6,143 bases of DNA from CAZUSO01 sp964622775. GTDB lineage: Bacteria; Bacteroidota; Bacteroidia; Chitinophagales; Chitinophagaceae. The notes under the pieces are model-generated. The model was given only the letters and a program-made list of their open reading frames with translations. It did not search any database and had not been told where the DNA came from. The stretch spans positions 1 through 6,143 of the forward strand of contig CAZUSO010000106.1 of assembly GCA_964622775.1 (NCBI GenBank), given 5' to 3'. The position numbers and the translations under genes are program-made. The stretch's first letter is position 1. Every line of letters begins with the position of its first letter. Positions 1-6,143 of this stretch are shown here, piece after piece.

Positions 1-50
1 AATAAACATTTGCCCATTGTCATTTATTATTTATCCATTATAATTCTTCC
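1..50. other. AT-rich sequence after the receptor gene
   Basis: These 50 bp follow the receptor TGA stop. They contain no hairpin with a U-run, no tRNA-like fold and no start of another gene that can be supported. Any terminator lies beyond the window. Confidence 0.5.
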
Positions 51-2834
51 TCAGAATTTCAGGCTGTAGTTTAGTGAATAGGTGGTTCCGGGTTGATAGC
101 GTTGCAGTATCCAGTCCTGGGCAGGATCTATCCGGCCATCTGCAAAACCGATGCTTCCGAGTCGCTGGTTGGCATCCTGATCGAAATAGAAAATCACGGG
201 ATTGTTCAGGATGTCTTTTACATTAAAACGCAATTCACTTTTCAACGACAATGCATAGCTCAACTGCACATCAAGCAGGTTACGCGGGCGTTCATATACA
301 AAACCCAAACGGTCGCCGCCTACTAAATACAACCTTTGGGCAATACGGTTGTAAAGCACAGTGGCGCTCCATTTCCCGTTATTAGACACATAAGCCAGGC
401 TGGAATTAATCACAAAGGGCGATTGTCCGGTAAGCGGACGATGCTTAATGGCAATGCCATTTACGAATATTTCCTGCCCGCTCATATCTACTTCAGAATG
501 TACATAAGCAAGGTTCACATAAGCGGTCAGGTTTTTAAAGAAGGACGTGCGGGAAATGAAAGCCAGCTTTTTGCGCAATTCAAATTCCACTCCGAGATTG
601 CTTGCGCTTTCATAGTTACGCGTAGTGATGTCGTAAGAGCTGTTTGCAGCGTTCACATAGTGCTCCAGAGTATTATTGAATCTTTTGTAAAACAAAGATG
701 CAGAGACTACTTCTCCCGGCTCGGGATACCATTCATAACGGAAATCAATATTATCAATCTGAGCGCGTTGCAAAGCGGTATTGCCCAGCATGGTGGCCGA
801 CAGTTCATAATCATAATAGCCCACATTGCTGATTTCACGCATTTCCGGTCTGGCCACACTGCGGAAGTAAGCTAAGCGCAGGTTAGAAGCGCCGTTGAGC
901 GCGTAAGTCAGGTTAACAGAGGGGAGCAGGTCTGTCCAGCTACGGGTTACGGTTTCTTCCGACACAAGCGAAAGGTTGAATTGCTCTGCACGAAGACCCC
1001 AGACTGCCCGAAATTTATCCGTGAGCTTATTGTCCATCATCGCATAACCGGCCAGGGTAGTGGCATTGGCATAGTAATGATCTGCAGCGCCGGTCTGATC
1101 CACCAGGGTATAAGCGCCCTGCGCAATGGCATCTTCTCCAAACAATGTTTCTATCGGACGGGTGCGTATGTCCTCAAAAGCAGGCTCCAGCACGGCGCCT
1201 AAGTAACGGTTGTTGAAGTCGCGATGGCGATACTGTCCAAACAAGCCCGCTTTAAAGCTGGATTTATTCCACCAGCTCACCGGTAAGATAAAGTTAAGTC
1301 CGCCATTGGTAATACTTTCATCCAGGTCACTGAACAGGCGGTTATTCGCTTTTCCCAGGGTGGTAATGCTGGCGGTAAAGGGATCATCCGAATTTATATT
1401 CCGGGCATATAGCACCTTTTTCTGATCGGGCTGATTATTGGTTATCTTATTGTAAGAAACAATCCAGTTCAGCTTGCTCTGACCCGTTCCTAACTGGTGG
1501 TCTCCGCTCAGGGTGGTTTTAAATAACCCTTTTTGAATGAGATCAAATGCATAATAGCGCACCTCACTTCCGGAGCTTTCATTAGATCCGGTACGATACA
1601 AAAAGTTATCGTCAAATATTTTGTTATACAGAGTCTTCAGCGTGATCTTACTGTTCCCGAAATAATAACCCAAATTCAACAAGGCTCCTAAGCTGGATGA
1701 GTAGGTATATTGATTGTCGGTGTAATTATAGCTGTCGTATTTTCGCTCCATATCCTGTTTGATCGCTTCACTGTGGTTATAGGTCAGGGCTGCGGAAAAT
1801 CCGAAACGGCGATCGTTGTTCAGCCGGTAAATGCGTCCTGATGCCGCCTGAAAGCTGATTGCCGGCAGTGCGCCGTGTTCCTTTATGGAAAAATCATTAT
1901 GAAGCGATTGCAGATAAGGCTCCGATTGCTTTGGACTTAAATTTTTAGCGCTCAGTTCCGAAGATACCGGGAAGGAAGACGGTAACTGACGTGCCCCATT
2001 GTCAAAACCTAAAAAATCCGTAGCGCCCCGGAATCCGGAACGAAAAGGTTTAAAGGCGGAGACCGTATTATAGCCTGCCCCTAAAGACAGCGTAGTAAAG
2101 TTTTCGTCCGGAACTTCTTTGGTCAGAATATTAATTATGCCACCTGCAAAATCACCCGGTAAATCCGGCGTACCCGACTTGGAAATGACAATGTTATCCA
2201 CCATGCCGGAGGGAATAATATCAAAGGAAAATGCCCGGCGGTTAGGCTCTGTGCTGGGCAATATAGCATTGTCAATCAGGGCAATATTATAGCGGTCGCT
2301 CATGCCCCGGACTACCACAAATTTATTATCCTGAATGGTGGTGCCGCTTACCCGTTTAAGTACCTCTCCCATGCTGCGATCCGGTGATTTTTTGATTACA
2401 TCCGCCGAAATTCCGTCGCTGACGGCAGCGCTGTTCTTCTGTAGGTTATAAAGTGCGTTGATATTTTCTTTCCTGACTGAAGCGCGAACAACCACCTCCT
2501 CAATCTCATTTTTTGCAGGTTCCGTCAGTGTCAGTTTTACCGAGTTCGTTTGCTTGTTTTTGAGTGCTATATCTGTGATGATCTTGGTTTGAAATCCGAA
2601 GGCTTCAATCCGGAGTTCATAAACTCCCTGTGGCGCATTAATGCTGAATGTTCCGTCAATTTCACTCATGGTGCTGGCTACCGCCTCCTCTGATCCGGGG
2701 GCTTTGAGGGTAAGTACGGCTGTCATGAGCGGCGCTCCGGAGCTTCCGTCTGTTATGGTACCCGAAAGCGTACCCTGCGCCCAAACTGCCGCCGTACATA
2801 ATGTGATTAATAAAGTACAAATTACTTTGCGCAT
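51..2834 (-). CDS. TonB-dependent outer-membrane receptor with carboxypeptidase-like regulatory N-terminal domain
   Basis: This is a 927-residue outer-membrane receptor expected to take up an unknown ligand using energy from TonB-ExbB-ExbD. Residues 1-19 form a signal peptide: basic MRK, a hydrophobic core, and a VWA|Q cleavage site. Residues about 21-104 form a carboxypeptidase-regulatory-like beta-sandwich (GTLSGTITD at the start, then DGTFSI and GVYELRIEAFGF). A TonB-box-like EIEEVVV follows at 110-116. The plug spans about 130-240, with PDRSMGEVLKRVSG, VVVRGMSDRYN, a TPDLPGDFAGG stretch and INILTKE. The rest is a beta-barrel with many alternating aromatic strands, ending in a C-terminal Phe (SLNYSLKF), as outer-membrane assembly requires. 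The ATG start is supported by the signal peptide. The gene is complete, with a TGA stop. No SusD-like lipoprotein gene lies in the 91 bp upstream or the 50 bp downstream, so this does not look like a standard SusCD pair. The family is certain; the ligand is not deducible. Confidence 0.95.
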   Translation of the reverse strand: MRKVICTLLITLCTAAVWAQGTLSGTITDGSSGAPLMTAVLTLKAPGSEEAVASTMSEIDGTFSINAPQGVYELRIEAFGFQTKIITDIALKNKQTNSVKLTLTEPAKNEIEEVVVRASVRKENINALYNLQKNSAAVSDGISADVIKKSPDRSMGEVLKRVSGTTIQDNKFVVVRGMSDRYNIALIDNAILPSTEPNRRAFSFDIIPSGMVDNIVISKSGTPDLPGDFAGGIINILTKEVPDENFTTLSLGAGYNTVSAFKPFRSGFRGATDFLGFDNGARQLPSSFPVSSELSAKNLSPKQSEPYLQSLHNDFSIKEHGALPAISFQAASGRIYRLNNDRRFGFSAALTYNHSEAIKQDMERKYDSYNYTDNQYTYSSSLGALLNLGYYFGNSKITLKTLYNKIFDDNFLYRTGSNESSGSEVRYYAFDLIQKGLFKTTLSGDHQLGTGQSKLNWIVSYNKITNNQPDQKKVLYARNINSDDPFTASITTLGKANNRLFSDLDESITNGGLNFILPVSWWNKSSFKAGLFGQYRHRDFNNRYLGAVLEPAFEDIRTRPIETLFGEDAIAQGAYTLVDQTGAADHYYANATTLAGYAMMDNKLTDKFRAVWGLRAEQFNLSLVSEETVTRSWTDLLPSVNLTYALNGASNLRLAYFRSVARPEMREISNVGYYDYELSATMLGNTALQRAQIDNIDFRYEWYPEPGEVVSASLFYKRFNNTLEHYVNAANSSYDITTRNYESASNLGVEFELRKKLAFISRTSFFKNLTAYVNLAYVHSEVDMSGQEIFVNGIAIKHRPLTGQSPFVINSSLAYVSNNGKWSATVLYNRIAQRLYLVGGDRLGFVYERPRNLLDVQLSYALSLKSELRFNVKDILNNPVIFYFDQDANQRLGSIGFADGRIDPAQDWILQRYQPGTTYSLNYSLKF

Positions 2835-2856
2835 AGCTGGTTATTTATGTTCAGCG

Positions 2857-2864
2857 CAAAGGTG
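2857..2864 (-). promoter_or_regulatory. Possible -7 element for the receptor gene
   Basis: The minus strand reads CACCTTTG, one base off the TAnnTTTG consensus, 22 nt before the ATG at 2834. A TTTG at 2880-2883 could act as the -33 box, but the 15-nt spacer is shorter than the usual 19-20. The leader would be about 17 nt and A-rich, with no Shine-Dalgarno sequence. It would give the receptor its own promoter, separate from ppk1-ppx. The match is weak. Confidence 0.3.
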
Positions 2865-2876
2865 ACATTGCTGTAT

Positions 2877-2897
2877 TATCAAATTGTTAGTTTGATA
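2877..2897. promoter_or_regulatory. AT-rich dyad upstream of the receptor gene, possible operator
   Basis: This is a perfect inverted repeat, TATCAAA-N7-TTTGATA, in the 91-bp gap between ppx and the receptor gene. Each arm has only one G-C pair and no U-run follows, so it is a poor terminator. It lies 13-33 bp upstream of the possible -7 element and covers the place where a -33 box would be expected. That position would suit a transcription-factor site. No known regulator motif is recognised. Confidence 0.3.
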
Positions 2898-2925
2898 TTA
2901 CGTCATTATGAAGATTTACAATTCA

Positions 2926-3816
2926 TTAATCCTGAGAAGTCTGTAGCTCTTTATGGAGTAGCCTGATAAGGCCGTCAGCCAGTCCGATCTTAGGCACATA
3001 GATATGATCACAACCCGACCAGCGCATTATAGAGGTGTAGATTTGTAAGGCAGGAACAATCACATCAGCACGGTCTTCACGAAAGCCATAAATATGAATA
3101 CGCTCTTCCACCGTGCTTTGGCTGAATTCTTTCAGATAATTTCTAAGGGACTGAATAGGCAGGGCGCTGCCCTCCTTTCGTTTTGAAAGCGAAAATATTT
3201 TATTGATATTACCTCCGGTGCCAATGGCATGGATATTTTTGTAAGGCCGGATATGATCCTTTACAAAGATCTTCAGATGGTCCCATTGTGCTTCGTTTAC
3301 CTTGTTCTGCAGTATTCGGATCGTACCGATATTGAAGGACTCTTTAAAGATAATCTGATTTTTTGAAAACAGCGTAAGCTCTGAGCTGCCGCCGCCAACA
3401 TCTATATACAGGCAGGTACTACCGGTATTGATCTTTTCGGTAATATGCGTTTCATAAATCATATTGGCTTCCTGGGCGCCGGAAAGAATCTGAATTTCAA
3501 TTCCTGTAACCGCTTTGATTGTTGCGGCAACCTCCGCACCATTTACGGCATCGCGCATAGCAGAAGTAGCGCAGGCCTTGTAGGCATCCACCTTATAAAT
3601 CTTCATCAGCAACTGATAAGCCCGCATGGTATGCACTAATTGCTCGACCTTGGAGGGCGATATGCTTCCTGTGCCAAAAACATCGAAACCGAGCCGTAGC
3701 GGAATACGCAATAAATTCAGCTTGGTAAAATCCTCACTGCCATCCTTGTATTGAGTCACCTGCATGATCAATAATCGTGCAGCGTTAGACCCGATATCAA
3801 TGGCAGCTAAAACCAA
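2926..3816 (-). CDS. ppx: Ppx/GppA family exopolyphosphatase, short form
   Basis: This 296-residue cytosolic enzyme is expected to release terminal phosphate from polyphosphate; the related reaction is pppGpp hydrolysis by GppA. It has the two-lobed actin/ASKHA fold. The first phosphate motif is AIDIGSN (5-11), followed by ATSAMRDAVN (83-92). Glu116 in SGAQEAN aligns with catalytic E121 of E. coli Ppx. The second phosphate motif is DVGGGSSEL (139-147), then GTGGN (199-203), DRADVIVPA (248-256) and GLADGLI (278-284). The protein stops there. It lacks the C-terminal HD-type region that brings E. coli Ppx and GppA to about 500 residues, so it is a short form rather than a truncation. TTG at 3814-3816 is the start: an in-frame TAA lies at 3829-3831, no ATG lies between, and the first internal ATG (codon 18) would delete the AIDIGSN motif. 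The stop is doubled (TAA TGA). Position after ppk1 favours Ppx over GppA, but sequence alone cannot separate them. Confidence 0.92.
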   Translation of the reverse strand: MVLAAIDIGSNAARLLIMQVTQYKDGSEDFTKLNLLRIPLRLGFDVFGTGSISPSKVEQLVHTMRAYQLLMKIYKVDAYKACATSAMRDAVNGAEVAATIKAVTGIEIQILSGAQEANMIYETHITEKINTGSTCLYIDVGGGSSELTLFSKNQIIFKESFNIGTIRILQNKVNEAQWDHLKIFVKDHIRPYKNIHAIGTGGNINKIFSLSKRKEGSALPIQSLRNYLKEFSQSTVEERIHIYGFREDRADVIVPALQIYTSIMRWSGCDHIYVPKIGLADGLIRLLHKELQTSQD

Positions 3817-3876
3817 AGGAAAGACTATTTAAAGGAATGAATAGAAAACAAATTTTGCCCAATGTACAAAAAATTA
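3817..3876 (-). other. ppk1-ppx intergenic gap
   Basis: These 60 bp between the tandem ppk1 stops and the ppx TTG start are AT-rich. No TAnnTTTG element, GC-rich hairpin or Shine-Dalgarno sequence is visible. This supports read-through transcription from ppk1 into ppx. Confidence 0.5.
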
Positions 3877-5961
3877 TTATCTGACAATCTTACGCTGTAA
3901 ATATTTATAAATATTTTCCTGAGAGCGAACCGGAGGTTCCCCTTCCGCAGGGCGGACGTAATGATTCTTTTGTTCATTATCCAGGATGCGCCCTTTTACA
4001 TTTTCTGACAATTGTATCTGTAGAATATCTGTTAGTTCCTGAACTAAATGCGGATCATTAACAGGGCAGGTCACTTCAATACGGTGATCCAGGTTGCGCA
4101 CCATCCAGTCGGCGGAGGAAATATACACTCTTGGTTTCCCATCATTATTGAAGGCAAAAATACGGGCATGCTCCAGGTATTCATCCACGATACTGATGGC
4201 CTGAATCGGCTCTTTGAACCCGGATTGTGCCGTCAGCACACAACAAATTCCGCGAATAATAAGTTTCACGGATACCCCCGCCTCTGCCGCCTCGTATATC
4301 TTGTTCACTAAGATCTCATCCACCAGGCTGTTCAGCTTGATCACCATAACAGCCGGCTTTCTACTTTGCGCAGCCTTTATTTCCCGGTCGATCAGCTTTA
4401 TAAAAAGATTGCGGGTTGATACGGGCGAAACCGCCAGATGCTTCAACCTGGAAAGCGTGGACAGTTTCGATTCCGATCCCTCCATCACCGTAAAAACTTT
4501 TTCTACTTCGCTCAGCAATCTCTTATCAGAAGTAAGCAGGCACTGATCACAGTAAAGCCGGGCCGTAGTTTCGTTAAAGTTGCCGGTGCTGATAAAGCCA
4601 TATTGCCCGATGTGGTTAAATTCCTTCTTTGTAATCAGGCACAGTTTGGCATGAATTTTCATATCCGGGAAACCCATCACCACCTTTACGCCTTCCTCTT
4701 CCAGCATCGTTTTCCATTTCAGGTTGGCTTCCTCATCAAAGCGCGCCCGTACTTCCAGCACGGCCGTAACCTGCTTGCCATTGCGCACCGCATTAATCAG
4801 CGCATTGATCACCCTGGAGTTTTTAGCCAGGCGATAGCAGGTTATTTTTATACGCAGCACATTCGGATCAATAGCCGCTTCGCGCAGCAAATCTATCAGC
4901 GAATCAAAGGAATGATAAGGAAAATGCAGGAGCACATCTTTCTTTTCCAGAACACTCATAATCCGGCAGGGCTGCTGCAAATCCGGATGAGTAAAAGATT
5001 TCCGCTGTGCCTTACGGTCGCCGATCTGCTTAAAGACCGACACAGGGAAATCCATAAAATCTTTGAAATTATGAATCCGGCCTCCGGGAATCAGGTTATC
5101 CTTTTTCGTCAGGTTCAGGCGGTGTGTCAGATAATCCAGCAGGGTCGGGTCTATATTTTTTTCATAAACAAAACGGGTAGCCTTCCCTTTCTTCCGGTTC
5201 TTAATGCCTTTCACCAGCTCCGCAATCATATCGGTGCTGACGTCATTGTCAATGTCAATCTCCGCATCACGGGTAAACTTAATGATATAGCTCAAAAAAC
5301 GATCGAATCCGAAAGCCCCGAAGATATTAGGCAGGTTGAACCGGATGATATCCTCCAGCAGGATAATATCCTGGCTACCGCGTGCAGAAGGCAATAAAAT
5401 GAAGCGATCCATATTGTCAGTGGGTACTTCAATGAGGGCATAGCGCAGCAGCATATTATTGGCGCTGCTGCCCAGTACGCAGGCTAAGTAAATGGACTTA
5501 TCGTGCAGCAGCGGCATTTGCGGAATGCTTTCCACCATAAGCGGTACAATCTCCGTACGAACCTTTTCCTCAAAATATTTCCTGACGAATGCTTCCTGGG
5601 AAGCATTCAGTTGTTTTTCATTTTTAAGAAAAATATGCTCACGGGCCATCTCCTCCAAGATAGTAGCAAAAGAGCGGTCAAAATCGCGCTGCTGCTCCAG
5701 CACCGCCGTTTGAATACGCGCCAGAATTTTTTCCGGATTCTGCTCCAGGTGCATCTTTGACGACTTATGCAATTGCGCCATACGTGTCAGGGTAGCTACC
5801 CTGACACGAAAAAATTCATCCTGGTTATTGGAAAAAATGCCCAAAAAACGAAGACGGTCATATAGGTGATTACTTTCATCTTTGGCCTCCTGCATCACCC
5901 GTTCGTTGAAGGAAAGCCAACTCAGGTCGCGAATGATAAGAGCCGGTTTTTTACGTCTCAT
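3877..5961 (-). CDS. ppk1: Polyphosphate kinase 1
   Basis: PPK1 reversibly transfers the gamma-phosphate of ATP to a growing polyphosphate chain. The product is 694 residues from ATG at 5961, close to the 688 of E. coli PPK. The N-terminal domain has LSWLSFNERVMQEA and FSNNQDEFFRVRVA (Asn46 matches E. coli N45). A helical middle domain leads to VLLHFPYHSFDSL and the two phospholipase-D-like C-terminal domains. Residues matching E. coli sites are R377 (R375), R407 in ARFDEEAN (R405), H437 in IHAKL (H435, the phosphorylated His), Y470 (Y468), R570 in IRGIC (R564) and H598 in YLEH (H592). The second conserved His of E. coli (H454) is Phe456 here, codon TTT at 4594-4596. An in-frame TTG at 5971-5973 would add MQTA, but it lies inside the -7 promoter element, so ATG is preferred. 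Stops are tandem TAA TAA. The next gene, ppx, starts 60 bp downstream and is probably co-transcribed. Confidence 0.96.
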   Translation of the reverse strand: MRRKKPALIIRDLSWLSFNERVMQEAKDESNHLYDRLRFLGIFSNNQDEFFRVRVATLTRMAQLHKSSKMHLEQNPEKILARIQTAVLEQQRDFDRSFATILEEMAREHIFLKNEKQLNASQEAFVRKYFEEKVRTEIVPLMVESIPQMPLLHDKSIYLACVLGSSANNMLLRYALIEVPTDNMDRFILLPSARGSQDIILLEDIIRFNLPNIFGAFGFDRFLSYIIKFTRDAEIDIDNDVSTDMIAELVKGIKNRKKGKATRFVYEKNIDPTLLDYLTHRLNLTKKDNLIPGGRIHNFKDFMDFPVSVFKQIGDRKAQRKSFTHPDLQQPCRIMSVLEKKDVLLHFPYHSFDSLIDLLREAAIDPNVLRIKITCYRLAKNSRVINALINAVRNGKQVTAVLEVRARFDEEANLKWKTMLEEEGVKVVMGFPDMKIHAKLCLITKKEFNHIGQYGFISTGNFNETTARLYCDQCLLTSDKRLLSEVEKVFTVMEGSESKLSTLSRLKHLAVSPVSTRNLFIKLIDREIKAAQSRKPAVMVIKLNSLVDEILVNKIYEAAEAGVSVKLIIRGICCVLTAQSGFKEPIQAISIVDEYLEHARIFAFNNDGKPRVYISSADWMVRNLDHRIEVTCPVNDPHLVQELTDILQIQLSENVKGRILDNEQKNHYVRPAEGEPPVRSQENIYKYLQRKIVR
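5587..5608. repeat. 22-bp inverted repeat inside ppk1
   Basis: The arms GAATGCTTCC and GGAAGCATTC are perfect reverse complements separated by two bases (TG). The repeat covers ppk1 codons 118-125 (around LNASQEAF) in the N-terminal part of the protein. It lies about 175 bp from the 26-bp palindrome but shares no sequence with it. No U-tract follows. It may be chance, but it is longer than expected for a window of this size. Confidence 0.6.
5783..5808. repeat. Perfect 26-bp palindrome inside ppk1
   Basis: The 13-base arm CGTGTCAGGGTAG is followed directly by its exact reverse complement, with no spacer. The flanking bases (A and A) do not pair, so the symmetry ends sharply. It covers ppk1 codons 52-60 (RVRVATLTR), just after the conserved NNQDEF motif, and the reading frame runs through undisturbed. 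In the mRNA it could form an 11-bp stem with an AGCU loop. No U-tract follows on either strand, so it is not a classical terminator. Its function is unknown. Confidence 0.8.
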
Positions 5962-5970
5962 AGCTGTCTG

Positions 5971-5978
5971 CAAAAGTA
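5971..5978 (-). promoter_or_regulatory. Bacteroidota-type -7 promoter element for ppk1
   Basis: On the minus strand this reads TACTTTTG, an exact match to TAnnTTTG, the -7 consensus for the Bacteroidota primary sigma factor. It ends 9 nt before the ATG at 5961. Transcription should therefore begin about 6 nt before the start codon, giving an almost leaderless mRNA. The partner -33 box (TTTG) is poor: TATG at 5997-6000, with an 18-nt spacer, is the nearest match. No Shine-Dalgarno sequence is present. The element decides the ppk1 start, because the upstream TTG lies inside it. It probably also drives ppx. Confidence 0.6.
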
Positions 5979-6023
5979 TTCGATTTAAACGGGCGGCATA
6001 TTAAATTTTGATGAAATATTGAT

Positions 6024-6069
6024 GCTCCGGCTGCCCCGCCGGGGGCAGCACAAATTGTCGCTCCGGAGC
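6024..6069. repeat. Nested GC-rich inverted repeats upstream of ppk1
   Basis: An 8-bp perfect stem, GCTGCCCC/GGGGCAGC, with a GCCG loop lies at 6030-6049. It is enclosed by a second inverted pair, GCTCCGG (6024-6030) and CCGGAGC (6063-6069), which share base 6030. The right arm is part of a 10-bp palindrome, GCTCCGGAGC (6060-6069), followed by a small GGAG-CAAT-CTCC hairpin (6065-6076). Neither strand has a T-run after the main stem, so a rho-independent terminator is unlikely. The arrangement resembles a REP-type intergenic repeat, 46-96 bp upstream of the ppk1 -7 element. Confidence 0.5.
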
Positions 6070-6096
6070 AATCTCCCGAATGTAAAAGAAAAGGTA

Positions 6097-6143
6097 TCGT
6101 CATTCCGGGTGAAGCGTATAAGCGGTCGTCATTCCGACCGGAG
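6097..6143. repeat. Direct repeat TCGTCATTCCG with hairpin, probably the edge of a REP-like cluster
   Basis: TCGTCATTCCG occurs at 6097-6107 and again at 6126-6136 in the same direction, 29 bp apart. The second copy lies in an inverted repeat, CGGTCG-TCATTC-CGACCG (6123-6140), and continues into GGAG at the window end. CGTCATTCCG starts and GGAGCAATCTCC-type ends (seen at 6065-6076) are familiar, from memory, in dispersed intergenic repeats of several bacterial groups, including Bacteroidota. The unit runs off the window, so its full length is unknown. No gene is visible from 5979 to 6143. Confidence 0.45.

Noticed and set aside
447..461. Inverted repeat AATGGCA-A-TGCCATT in the receptor gene
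   Set aside because: Seven-base arms are expected about once by chance in a window of this size, and it lies in coding sequence.
336..875. A 179-codon open reading frame on the plus strand opposite the receptor gene
   Set aside because: It lies wholly inside the barrel-coding region of the receptor and shows no domain, promoter or start signal of its own.
2734..2743. GCTCCGGAGC in the receptor gene, identical to the palindrome at 6060-6069
   Set aside because: Ten-base palindromes occur several times by chance in this length. The flanks differ, and this copy encodes the ordinary SGAP stretch.
2832..2839. CAGCTATG shared by the starts of the receptor gene and ppk1 (5959-5966)
   Set aside because: Only five bases beyond the ATG match, which is too short to support a shared translation signal.
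3899..3916. A perfect 18-bp palindrome (arm AAATATTTA) near the 3' end of ppk1
   Set aside because: It is made only of A and T, and encodes the repetitive NIYKYL stretch, so low complexity explains it. No U-run terminator structure is formed.
5359..5373. Inverted repeat CAGGATA-A-TATCCTG in ppk1
   Set aside because: Arm length is within chance expectation, and it reflects codons of the repetitive QDIILLEDII stretch.
4438..5397. A 319-codon open reading frame on the plus strand opposite ppk1
   Set aside because: It is antisense to a gene with clear family motifs. Its translation has no recognisable domain, and its composition is that expected of a complement frame.
5445..5471. GCAGCAGC/GCTGCTGC hairpin with an 11-base loop in ppk1
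   Set aside because: Both arms come from runs of AGC and CTG codons (Ser-Ser and Leu-Leu). Codon usage is a sufficient explanation.

Overview
The window holds three genes, all on the minus strand and all intact. In transcription order (right to left) they are polyphosphate kinase ppk1 (3877-5961), a short Ppx/GppA exopolyphosphatase (2926-3816) and a TonB-dependent outer-membrane receptor (51-2834). The host looks like a member of the Bacteroidota, probably Chitinophagales-like. This rests on the receptor, which has a carboxypeptidase-regulatory-like N-terminal extension before its TonB box and plug. It also rests on a TAnnTTTG-type -7 promoter element before ppk1, the lack of Shine-Dalgarno sequences, and the short single-module Ppx. 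The family is an inference; the phylum is fairly secure.

Region by region. Positions 1-50 are AT-rich sequence after the receptor stop codon, with no terminator or gene visible. Positions 51-2834 are the receptor. Positions 2835-2925 are a 91-bp gap with a weak promoter-like element and an AT-rich dyad (TATCAAA-N7-TTTGATA). Positions 2926-3816 are ppx, which must start at TTG. Positions 3817-3876 are a 60-bp gap with no convincing promoter or terminator, consistent with ppk1-ppx co-transcription. Positions 3877-5961 are ppk1. Positions 5962-6143 hold the ppk1 promoter, then a cluster of GC-rich inverted and direct repeats that resembles the edge of a REP-like intergenic repeat and runs off the window.

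How the genes work together: PPK1 makes polyphosphate from ATP, and Ppx removes terminal phosphates from it, so the pair sets the polyphosphate pool. The receptor gene follows in the same direction, but nothing in its sequence identifies its ligand. A phosphate-related substrate is only a guess from position, and no SusD-like partner gene is present.

No clearly new system is visible. The most unexpected signals are a perfect 26-bp palindrome inside the ppk1 coding sequence (5783-5808), a second near-perfect 22-bp inverted repeat 175 bp away (5587-5608), Phe in place of the second active-site histidine known from E. coli PPK1, and the repeat cluster upstream of ppk1.
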